Assembly (NCBI GenBank): GCA_003990745.1
Contig: RBNI01003383.1
Location: 1-15,969 of the forward strand
From: Jimgerdemannia flammicorona
Lineage: Eukaryota > Mucoromycota > Endogonomycetes > Endogonales > Endogonaceae
DNA length: 15,969 nucleotides
Reading direction: 5' to 3'
Shown here: piece after piece, positions 1-6,890 of the stretch
How positions within the stretch are numbered: position 1 is the stretch's first letter
How the letters are laid out: every line of letters begins with the position of its first letter
The notes under the pieces: model-generated
What the model saw: only the letters and a program-made list of their open reading frames with translations
Databases searched by the model: none
What the model was told of the DNA's origin: nothing
Translations under genes and position numbers: made by a program

Positions 1-170
1 TAAAAAAAAAAAAAAAACATAGAGAATATATCTAATATATCTTGAAAGCAGTAAGATATATTAAAGATAAGCTATGAGAATCAGAGCCTTTTTTTGAGCT
101 GCAAGAAATAGAGAGTAAGGAAATGAAATAGAAAGAGTGGAAGAATAAAGTAGAGAGAGTAAAGGCTCCT

Positions 171-220
<50 letters not shown>

Positions 221-480
221 TATAGAGAATAGTTATAATAGTATCTTGTGTAAGGAGTATGAACAGTCTTTTCAAGTGGTGAGGCATGTAGAAAATGAGC
301 TGTGAGAAATGAAGAGTGAGGGAATAAAGTAGTAAGAGCAAAGGCCCTATAAAAAAAAAAAAAGTATGGAGAATGTGCTGTACCTCAGAGAAAGAGTACA
401 GATAGTCCTTTCAAGCAGAGCTATAGGAAAAGAGGCATGGGAAAATAATATGTACAAATGCTGGCTAGATGTACAGTACC
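1..480 (+). repeat. Three tandem poly(A)-ended retroposon-like units
   Basis: Three diverged copies of a roughly 150-200 bp unit lie head to tail, separated by A-runs at 2-17 (16 A), 172-216 (45 A) and 351-363 (13 A). Units 1 (18-216) and 2 (217-363) share a 5' tagagaata block, an agctRtgagaa block and an end reading gaataaagtag...aaaggc followed by A. Units 2 and 3 share agtcYtttcaag and gaggcatg blocks. Unit 3 runs from 364 to about 460 and its end is unclear. A repeated unit that always ends in A is typical of SINEs or 3' fragments of LINEs laid down in one orientation. No RNA polymerase III box was confirmed and no protein is encoded. Confidence 0.6.
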
Positions 481-563
481 AGATATATTATGCCAGATAT
501 ACCTTACTAGATGTAGATATATCATGCCAGATGTACCTTATCAGATACAGATGTACCAGATTG
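481..563. repeat. 34-bp tandem repeat, about 2.4 copies
   Basis: Copies at 481-514 and 515-548 both follow agatatatYatgccagat, then Rtacctta, with a few transitions between them. A partial third copy starts at 549 (agatgtaccag). It lies between the poly(A) units and the 3' flank of the hAT transposon. It may be minisatellite or transposon subterminal sequence; no coding role is visible. Confidence 0.55.
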
Positions 564-723
564 CTGAATACCCTCAATTACCCCTACTGCCTATAAGGCA
601 ATAAGTCAAATTTGAGATATATTTATTGAAAAATTAATTTAGAGTTATTCCCTAAACTAATTTAACTTTTTCTGCCCAATGTTATGTAATTACAATAAGC
701 TGAAATCAGGATGCTGAACTCTA
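564..723 (-). other. hAT 3' flank, non-coding
   Basis: AT-rich sequence downstream of the hAT transposase stop (minus sense). It should contain the 3' UTR and one terminal inverted repeat, but I could not pair a convincing inverted repeat with the other end near 12470. An aagtcaaattt stretch near 603-614 weakly resembles a gagtcagttcaaa stretch in the reverse complement of the far end, which is too weak to call. No gene is seen. Confidence 0.35.
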
Positions 724-1166
724 TCAGGATTTCAGACATATGTATACTTGAATGATCTCAGCTTTAAGAGAGTATATCCTTGGTACAACAAGCTCTTTAT
801 CACCAAAAAACACCAATTCAACTGATATGCTTATTGTAGGAATAGCTAGATAATCTCTGACCATATTGCTCAAATTAGAAAAGTCTATCTGATGACTCTA
901 TAAATTTAAAATATAGGAAATTTTAAAGCCAAAAACTTATAATATTTAATAAAAATAATTATGAAAATTCTTATCTTTTACTAATCTAATGTGCCAATAC
1001 TCTCTAATAAGACTATTTGATCAGTAGACAGATACATTGTAAGCTCATCTATTGAAGATTCTCTTTTTCTTTTTTTACTATAAAGATGCTGTATAATAGA
1101 ATAATTTGTGTAATTATCCAAACCATAGTCAGAACCTAGTAGAGGTGCATAGTTTTTCCAATATAT
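724..1166 (-). pseudogene. hAT transposase, 3' part (C-terminal dimerisation domain)
   Basis: This is the downstream portion of a hAT-family cut-and-paste transposase cut off by the gypsy insertion. Exon 982-1166 reads IYWKNYAPLL... then DELTMYLS, the usual acidic DELxxYL lead-in to the hAT dimerisation domain. Intron 896-981 follows (GTAAAAG donor, AG acceptor, 86 bp) and joins a split Tyr codon. Exon 724-895 carries SNMVRDYLAIP, SVELVFFGDKELV and IQVYICLKS, matching the family pattern LxxMARDxLAIPxxSxxxERxFS...LKSW. The normally conserved Glu-Arg is Glu-Leu here. The TGA at 724-726 falls where the family usually has Trp, so it may be a mutated codon. The upstream exons lie beyond 9955. The gene cannot make a functional protein. 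Confidence 0.9.
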
Positions 1167-1369
1167 TGTCACATAGTGGTCACTGAGTCTTTCAAATATG
1201 CCAGATTCTCTTCAAGGTGTATCTCTTAGACTAACTCAAGTTTGTTATAAGCAAGTTCTTATTGGAGTACCTTCCCAAGGTCTTATAGTCCTTAAACTTC
1301 TTATTTTTAACTGTCTTGTTATCTCTTAGATTTCTTGCAAGGAAGTGTGTATAGGTGAACTTGACTGAC

Positions 1370-1375
1370 TTTATT
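1370..1375 (-). terminator. Candidate polyadenylation signal in the 3' LTR
   Basis: AATAAA on the minus strand, 20 bases past the TATA box. The same signal is at 8615-8620 in the 5' LTR. In the 3' LTR it could end the element's RNA in R. Usage is inferred from position only. Confidence 0.4.
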
Positions 1376-1394
1376 TCAGAGGAAATAAGAGGGG

Positions 1395-1402
1395 TATTTA
1401 TA
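1395..1402 (-). promoter_or_regulatory. U3 TATA box (left LTR)
   Basis: TATAAATA on the minus strand, followed by ACCCC. It is identical in the right LTR at 8640-8647. It lies about 230 bp from the LTR end, leaving room for R and U5. An AATAAA follows about 20 bases downstream at 1370-1375. Confidence 0.6.
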
Positions 1403-1510
1403 CAAAATATAATTCAATGATTGCTAAGATATAAAGCTAAATATAAATTCCAATAACTAAAACTACCAAGTTCTAGGGCTGGCATTGATAGTTATACAGG
1501 TTCAGGATAC

Positions 1511-1634
1511 TGGCATTATTTGGTATCACATCAAAATGCCAGTGCTGGAACAATTTCATGTCACCTCAGAATACCAGTACTGGTATTATCTGGTATTACA
1601 TGAGAATACCGGTGCTGGTATTATCCAGTGTAAC
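1511..1634 (-). repeat. 35-bp tandem repeats in U3 (left LTR)
   Basis: Units at 1511-1545, 1546-1580 and 1581-1615, plus a partial unit to about 1634. Each begins tgg and ends with a ccagtgc-like block. The unit junction forms a perfect 16-bp palindrome at 1571-1586 (ataccagt/actggtat). The array lies about 110-230 bp upstream of the U3 TATA box in minus sense, where enhancers are expected. Binding by a host factor is inference. Confidence 0.7.
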
Positions 1635-1641
1635 AAAGAAC

Positions 1642-2469
1642 TTAGAGCAGAAAGTTCAGGACCATGGGGGCTTCATCATCATCATCATCATCATCACTGA
1701 AGGAGATGAGATCTGCAAATTCGTCATGCAGGTCACGTGTTTCACATACCTCGATGTCATGTGGGATGACGTCATCGCCGATGACATCATCACATTCAGC
1801 TGTGGCAGAAAAATCGGGAATAAGGTCTGGAGCTCTCCAGTCTATGAGGTTCTCTTCCACAAAATAAGGAACAAATGTGGGGTCTTGGGGGGATCTAACT
1901 CAGATGCTTGGGCCTTGGAATACTGAGATCAATTCTTGCAGGAATTGGTCTGGGTTGTCCTGAAGGATGGGGTACCAAAAGTCTTCTACTTCTTTGCTAT
2001 TGAGGGTGATAGTGGACTGGGCTTCTGTAGCCACCCTAGCTTCTAGCACATTGATATGGTGGGATGATAGGTCTCTGAAGTCTGAGACTCTAACATACTC
2101 CAAGTTGGAGATTGACCATGGTGCATGCCTGAAGATCTGATGGATCTTCTTAGCTGTCCTCATTTCACATATATCTATGGGAGTAGCATCTTGTAGCTCT
2201 TGGGTGCTGGCCTGTGGAAACTCCCAGTAGAGGAGGTTTCTTATTTCATACTCCTGCTACATTTGGAGACATTCAGTAGCAATGGTGATCCTTGTTTCCA
2301 TTTCACAGCAGTAGAGAATGAAGTGATAAGGGTCTGCAGTGCCCAGGTAGACACTAGGAGTCCTTCTTGAGTGAGTCCCCATGGCTCTTCTGATGTCTTG
2401 GAACATCCTTTCTTCAACTGAGGTGCCTTGGTGGTTCCTTGACCTTGAGGTTTGACAGGCGGCAGGTAT
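1642..2469 (-). pseudogene. Unrecognised ORF inside the U3 of the left LTR
   Basis: I do not recognise this protein. One minus-strand frame runs 276 codons from an ATA at 2467-2469 (ATG in the right LTR) to the stop at 1642-1644, broken by only two stops. The TAG at 2257-2259 is private to this copy (TGG in the right LTR). The TGA at 1900-1902 is shared by both LTRs and may be the true end, giving about 189 residues. Visible segments include TPSVYLGTADPYHFILY, VEDFWYPILQDNPDQFLQ and, after the shared stop, an acidic tail with a seven-Asp run encoded by a (TCA)8 microsatellite. It looks soluble, with no signal peptide or membrane segment. The same frame continues upstream as Lys/Glu-rich sequence (KHLEEYKRRIKE) but with several stops shared by both copies. 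Confidence 0.6.
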
Positions 2470-2711
2470 TTCATTTGTGGTAAGTCTTTGAGCTATTTTG
2501 GGATTGGTGGTTCTTATTGGTTACTGCTACTGTGGTTCCTTAATCCTTCTTTTATATTCTTCAAGATGCTTGTACTGTAGTCACAATGACTCACAGTTGG
2601 TCATCATTGCTCATCTCATATGCCGTATAATCTTCTTGTGCTCCAATCTGGTGGCTTGCAAGGAAAGGCTGTCTCCTGTGCTGATGTTATCATTCTGGGG
2701 TCACTGTTACA

Positions 2712-2721
2712 TCTTCCTCCT
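2712..2721 (-). promoter_or_regulatory. Polypurine tract (plus-strand priming)
   Basis: AGGAGGAAGA on the minus strand directly abuts the first base (T of TGTAACAG) of the 3' LTR. This is the expected position and composition for the plus-strand primer of an LTR retrotransposon, and it fixes both the orientation and the LTR edge. Confidence 0.85.
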
Positions 2722-3075
2722 GAATAAGGATCTTCCTGAGCATCCTTATTCATTGGTCCAGTCCTGAAAAATTTACTGATCCCATAACCTCTGGCAAGAG
2801 ATCGAAAAGTGGTATTTATGGGCTAGTGTCTTTCCTTTATATTTTGGCGTAATGGTGAAGGGTCACTTCCTTTATATAGAGCAAGGGCCTGATTCTGATC
2901 TTGACCAATCAGTTGATGGTTCAAACTCCTCTGACTTCAAAAGTCTCATGGATGAGTAGTTGCCAGTGCTGTATCCCTTAGAGAATGGTCTAGACAGATA
3001 GCCTGCTGGTCACGGGACATGCTGTTATGATTCGCGGACTAGAACCTCACAGGCAGTCATCACGTTTTGCTTCTC
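2722..3075 (-). promoter_or_regulatory. Non-coding segment between integrase and PPT, with CCAAT and TATA motifs
   Basis: About 350 bases without a sustained coding frame. In minus order it contains a CCAAT element (in inverted orientation, plus-strand 2905-2909), TATATAAAGG (TATA core 2871-2878), a second ATATAAAGG at about 2834-2842 and a CATAAATACC motif near 2812-2821. Then come 90-odd bases to the PPT and 3' LTR. The CCAAT-TATA spacing of about 30 bases resembles a Pol II promoter pointing into the U3 reading frame. An internal promoter for a short RNA ending at the LTR AATAAA is inference. No env-like gene is present. Confidence 0.4.
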
Positions 3076-4280
3076 TTATATAGGTTTATGGTACTTCTTG
3101 AGTCTGTTCCTATATACTGTGGTAGGCAGTATGGTCTCTGAGATTTTTCTAAGCCAAAAGATAGTTCTCTTGATATCTTGCATGTAGAAGGGTCCTTTCC
3201 ATTTGGGCTCCAGTTTTCACAACCATAAGGCTTCTACTATATTTCGATACAGTAGAACCTTTTCTCCAATTTGGATGGGTTCTAGGGCCTTGTGATTCTT
3301 TTCTGCATTCTTTCTTGTCAGCACTTGTGACTTGGTGATGTAATCTTCAGCCTTCTTCCTGATTTGGTGTAGTCTCTGGATTTTTGCATCAACCTGTCTC
3401 CAAGTTAGGTCTAGATTTGTAGCTGAGGTTCTATCAGAATCTTCTTCTCTAAAGAGCAGCTCTCTTGGAGTAAAATGTATGCTCTGTGACCATATGTCTC
3501 ATAGGACAGAGAGGGTAGTTGGGAGATAGTTATCCCAATTCTCATATGTCTCTGAGATCTTTGCTAGGATGTTCTTGAGAGTCTTGTTGGTTCTTTCTGT
3601 CTGTCCATTTCCTTGAGGGTAGTATGCAGTGGTCTTGATGTGCTGGATCTTGTATTTCTGATACATTATCTCATGGAATCCATTGACAAATTCCATTCTG
3701 CAGTCTGTTGTGATTTGCTTTGGTGTCTTGTAGCAGCAGATGATTTCTCGGTGCAGGAAGTCGGCTATAGAGAGGGCATTGGCTTCTTGTAATACTCCTG
3801 CCTCTATCCATTTGGTGAAGAGGTCTACAATAACTATAATATAGCAGTTTCCTAATAGTGTTACTGGTAGTGGTCCAATGATATCCATTGCGATGTAGTG
3901 GAAGGGGATAGGCTCAATTCTTGATGACCTGGGTGCCTGATCTTGCTGATCTTGTTTCTGTTTTTGGCACTTGTCACACCCTTTGACAAATTGGCATAGG
4001 TCTTCTTCTATCTTAGGCCACCACATGGTTCTTCTTGCCTTGTCATATGTGTTGATTCCTCCTAAGTGTCCTTGCTTGTGTACTTCCTTCATTACTTGAT
4101 ACTTCTTATGTTCAGGTATTACTAGCTTTCCTCCTTTTCTGAGTATAGTGTTGTCTAATTCAAACTATTTCCAAGTCCGGTTGATGATGGTGATTATCCA
4201 GGGTTTGAGGTGGTTGGGCATCTTCCACTGCCTAAGGTAGCTGATTAATCCATAGTATAGCTCCTTATTCATGTTGAATG
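3076..4280 (-). pseudogene. Ty3/gypsy integrase (HHCC, DDE core, GPY/F module)
   Basis: Integrase inserts the cDNA into the host genome. The N-terminal zinc domain shows HKQGHLGG and CDKCQKQK. The core has Asp in AMDIIGPLP, Asp in ITTDCRMEF and Glu in AYYPQGNGQTERTNKTLK, so the three catalytic acids remain. The neighbourhood is altered: DCRMEF is usually D-x-G-x-E-F, and AYYPQ is usually AYHPQ; both can arise by C-to-T/G-to-A changes. LEPKWKGPFYMQDI near 3190 is the GPY/F module. Stops interrupt it at 4165-4167 (TAG), 3499-3501 (TGA) and 3217-3219 (TGA), and the frame ends at TAA 3076-3078. It is in a different frame from the RNase H before it. No chromodomain follows. Confidence 0.92.
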
Positions 4281-4297
4281 GTCTTGATGGGGGTGTT

Positions 4298-4760
4298 TCA
4301 GGGTGTCCTTGAGAGTGCATCGGCATTGGTGTTGGTCTTTCCTGAGCAGTGCTTGACAGTACAGTCATACTCTTACAGCCTATAGATCTATCTGGCATAT
4401 ATTCCTTTGGGGTTCAGAGTGTAGAATAGCCAGGCAAGAGCAGAATGGTCTGTTTGAATGGTGAAGTATTTTCCAGCTAGGTAGTAGTGGAACTTGTCTA
4501 CTGCCCAGACTACTGCTAAGCATTCAAGCTTGCATGACTTGTAGTTCTGTTCTGCTCCATGGGTACCTTGGCTTATATAGGAGATGATATATTCATGTCC
4601 ATCTTTCTTCTAAGCTAGGACTGCTCTAAGTCCTATAGTACTCACATCTGTCTGTAGGATGAATTCTAGGTTCCAGTCTGATCTTCTGAGGATGGGTACT
4701 TGGGTCAACCTGGTCTTGAGTTTATTGAAGGTTTCTTGGTGCTCCTTGGTCCATTCAAAT
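4298..4760 (-). pseudogene. RNase H domain of pol
   Basis: The domain degrades the RNA of the RNA:DNA hybrid. QTDVSTIGLRAVLA corresponds to the family's TDASxxGxGAVL opening, with Ala to Val and Gly to Arg changes that fit transitions; the first Asp is kept. A TAG at 4610-4612 follows, where the family commonly has Gln. TIQTDHSALAWLF supplies the later Asp, and NADALSR closes the domain. The frame ends at TGA 4298-4300, after which the integrase is read in another frame, so an indel lies between about 4260 and 4300. It continues directly from the RT. Confidence 0.88.
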
Positions 4761-5690
4761 TTGGTCTCCTTCTTCAGTAACTCATAGATAGGTGCTGTAA
4801 TGTTGGAGTATCCTTTGATGAATCTTCTGTAGTAGCTGGCCAGTCCAAGGAAGGCATGGACTTCTGTGGTTGTTCTGGGTCTTGAGTAGGCTGCAACAGC
4901 CTCGATCTTCATGGGGTCTGTGTAGATTCCAGTCTGGTTGATGAGGTGTCCTAGGTAGGCAATTTCTTGAGCAGCAAACTTGTATTTCTTGGGCTTAATG
5001 TAGAGGCCATACTCCTTGAGCCTCTTGAGGGCTAGCTGTATGTGATTGACATGTTCCCATGTAGTGTTGCTGAAGATGATCATATCATCAACATAGACAA
5101 AGAGCCATTTTCTGATCTCATTGCTGAAGACTCTGTTCATCATTTGCTGGAAACTTGCTGGGGCATTGCACATTCCAAATGGCATTCACAGGTAGATATA
5201 GGTGATATTAGGTGTGATGAAGGCTGATTTCTCACTGGCATCTTGAGTGAGACCAATCTGATGGAAGCCTGAGAACAGATCCAAGATGGTGTAGTATTTG
5301 GCTTTGCTTCCAAGAGTGGTAAGGATTTCTTGAATATTCGGCAAGGGCTGTCTATCCTTCTTGGTGATGGCATTGAGCTTCCTGTAGTCAATGCAAAGTC
5401 TTGGCGCAAACTCTCCAGGCTTGTTTCTTTTCTTTGGGGCTAGGACAATGGGTGAGGCCCAGGGGCTGATGGCTTGCTTGATGATTCTGGCTTCTTCCAT
5501 TTCTGAGTTCTGCTTTCAGCCACTCTCTGTAGGCAGGTGGTATGGGTCTGGCTTTCTGGTAGATAGGCTTGGTATCACTGGTGTTAACTTTGTGGTAGTA
5601 CTTGGGTTCTTGATTGTGGATATCTCTAAAGTCTGTAGCAAGTACTCCTTCATTATAGTACAGGATCTTGAGAAGTTGTTCCTCCAGGGA
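4761..5690 (-). pseudogene. Ty3/gypsy reverse transcriptase
   Basis: RT copies element RNA into cDNA. The N-terminal part in the first frame reads KPIYQKARPIPPAYREWLKAEL (about 5510-5590). A frame break at about 5500 then moves to the next frame: ISPWASPIVLAPKK, LCIDYRKLNAITKKD, YTILDLFSGFHQI. A TGA at 5186-5188 (Trp or Arg expected) precedes MPFGMCNAPASFQQMMNRVF. YVDD, the catalytic signature, is intact at 5084-5095. FLGLASYYRRFIKGYS marks the connection towards RNase H. The break could be decay (one extra base or two missing); programmed frameshifting in the middle of an RT would be unusual. dUTPase lies immediately upstream in the same frame as the RT N-terminus. Confidence 0.93.
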
Positions 5691-5774
5691 AAAGTTTTCT
5701 CCAATGGTATATGTGTGCTTGTTCTGGTCCTTGTCTTTCTTGTACTCAAGTTTAGTAATCTTAGTGGTGGCATA

Positions 5775-6190
5775 GGCTCCTCTTCCAGTAGATCCAAAGC
5801 CTTGTTCTCCTCTCTTGGTCTTAATGAGTTTGATGGCTTCTATGATCTTGGGCTTCTTGAATTCATGGATCAGCATCTGGCCAATCCTGTCATGCTTCTT
5901 GACTTCGAAGAGGGTGGTGTGGTTGTGATTTCTGACTATGAGAAAGATCTCACCAGTGTAATCAGAGTCAATTACTCCTCCTTCAACTGAGATTTCGCTT
6001 TTGGCCAGACTGCTCCTGGTCTTGATAATTCTGGCATGGTTTTCTGGTAACTTGACTCCAATTCCGGTGCCAAGTAGGGTAGTGGTCTGTGGTTTAAGAG
6101 TAGTATCTTAAATGCTGGCAAGATCCATTCCTATGGCTCCTTCAGTCTTGTATTCTGAGATCTTGGCTTCGGGGTGAAACTTATTGATCT
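5775..6190 (-). pseudogene. dUTPase domain within gag-pol, between protease and RT
   Basis: Trimeric-type dUTPase hydrolyses dUTP to dUMP and PPi, keeping uracil out of DNA. All five motifs occur in order: GAIGMDLAS (about 6115-6145), TRSSLA (6003-6020), GVIDSDYTGEI with its catalytic Asp (about 5945-5978), DRIGQMLI (5868-5891) and RGEQGFGSTG (about 5785-5815). Motif spacing matches the family. The single defect is a TAA at 6108-6110 just after motif 1, explicable as CAA to TAA. It shares the frame of gag and protease and runs straight into the RT N-terminus, so it was a polyprotein domain. Retroviral dUTPases are known next to protease in betaretroviruses and between RNase H and integrase in non-primate lentiviruses. 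This location in a fungal Ty3/gypsy element is unusual to me. Confidence 0.93.
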
Positions 6191-6560
6191 TGAGGGTGAT
6201 GTCTGATTCTTGTTCCTCCTCATTGTCACTGTCAGCTTGAAGCTCTGGAGACTGGTCACCTTCTTCAGCTTTCCTTTTTGCTTCAGCGGCTTCTTGCTCA
6301 TGTTTCTGTTGGTGGATTTTCCTGACTTCACTGATATAGGACCAGCAGTCATTCAGGTGTTCAGAGCAGTACATTCTAGTACCATGGGGGCATCTTCCTT
6401 GAGGGGTATAGCCATCGATGATCTTATTGTACCACTGCTCATCTGTGAGCTTGGGTGTCTTGCTCTTGTTCTTGTTCACTGAGTGCATGAAGACCTCTGT
6501 GTCTTCTTCATCTCCTTCCTCCATGTCTAGTAGTACTCCTTTGTGGACATTGATAGAGAC
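6191..6560 (-). pseudogene. Protease-dUTPase linker with Cys/His cluster
   Basis: A polyprotein segment in the same frame as protease and dUTPase. MEEGDEEDTEVF begins an acidic stretch. KLTDEQWYNKIIDGYTPQG then leads into CPHGTRMYCSEHLNDC (6345-6392), a Cx7Cx2Hx3C arrangement that could bind one zinc ion. A charged, probably coiled-coil stretch (KIHQQKHEQEAAEAKRKAEE) and an acidic DNEEEQESD tract follow. I know no family with this cluster. It may be a nucleic-acid-binding or structural insertion that came with the dUTPase. A TGA at 6561-6563 separates it from the protease. Confidence 0.6.
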
Positions 6561-6890
6561 TCATACCTTTCTTCCTCTGTAGTTGATCTGCATCTTCTGG
6601 GCATTGAGGTCAATGATGGCCTTGGCCTTGTGAAGCCATTGGTTGCCAATGAGGATGTCATAGTTGGTGGTGCTTATAACAATCATGTCTACTGGGATGG
6701 TAGCTCCTCCTATCTTGATGGGGACTTCTCGGATTTTGCCAAGGGGGGTAGCTCGTATACCATCTGCTGTGACATAGACCATCTTGGTGGACTCTTCAAT
6801 ATCCCAACCTAGGTGGTCAATTGCCTTCTTGCTCATAAGACATCCTCCAGCACCAGTATTAATGATGGCATCAAAGATATAGTCTTCAAT
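6561..6890 (-). pseudogene. Retroviral-type aspartic protease, catalytic Asp replaced
   Basis: The protease processes the polyprotein. The active-site triplet is read as IINTGAGG (AAT at 6858-6860) instead of Asp-Thr/Ser-Gly; GAT to AAT is a G-to-A change that removes catalysis. The rest of the fold is clear: CLMSKKAIDHLGW, ADGIRATPLGKI, then YDILIGNQWLHKAKAIIDL, the conserved hydrophobic-Gly strand near the C-terminus. TAG stops at 6921-6923 and 6891-6893 lie just upstream and TGA 6561-6563 lies downstream, all in the gag-dUTPase frame. Confidence 0.88.

Larger units (their letters stand above)
1167..2711 (-). repeat. 3' LTR of the gypsy element (left copy)
   Basis: Matches 8412-9955 end to end at high identity. 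In the first 375 bp or so I count about 16 differences, 15 of them transitions. On the minus strand U3 comes first (about 1.3 kb, unusually long, with an open reading frame and 35-bp repeats), then a TATA box at 1395-1402, an AATAAA at 1370-1375 and about 200 bp of R-U5 ending at 1167. The polypurine tract abuts its inner edge at 2712. It is one base longer than the right copy because of an indel in the LTR reading frame. Confidence 0.95.

Noticed and set aside
481..563. Possible CRISPR-like repeat
   Set aside because: Units are directly adjacent, with no spacers, and the setting is fungal.
981..1172. 63-codon ORF beginning with the Met at 1172 as a separate gene
   Set aside because: Its first codon lies in the LTR by accident; the rest is a hAT transposase exon.
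1485..1700. Plus-strand ORF ending in a His run
   Set aside because: Antisense to the U3 reading frame; the His run is just the (TCA) microsatellite read in another frame, and the array upstream is a 35-bp repeat.
2722..3075. env-like gene after integrase
   Set aside because: No frame with a signal peptide or membrane segment; only about 350 bases with promoter-like motifs.
3076..3200. Chromodomain at the integrase C-terminus
   Set aside because: The sequence after the GPY/F module ends within about 50 residues and shows no chromodomain aromatic cage pattern.
5391..5990. 199-codon plus-strand ORF
   Set aside because: It lies antisense to dUTPase and RT, whose motifs are unmistakable on the minus strand; the plus-strand product has no recognisable features.
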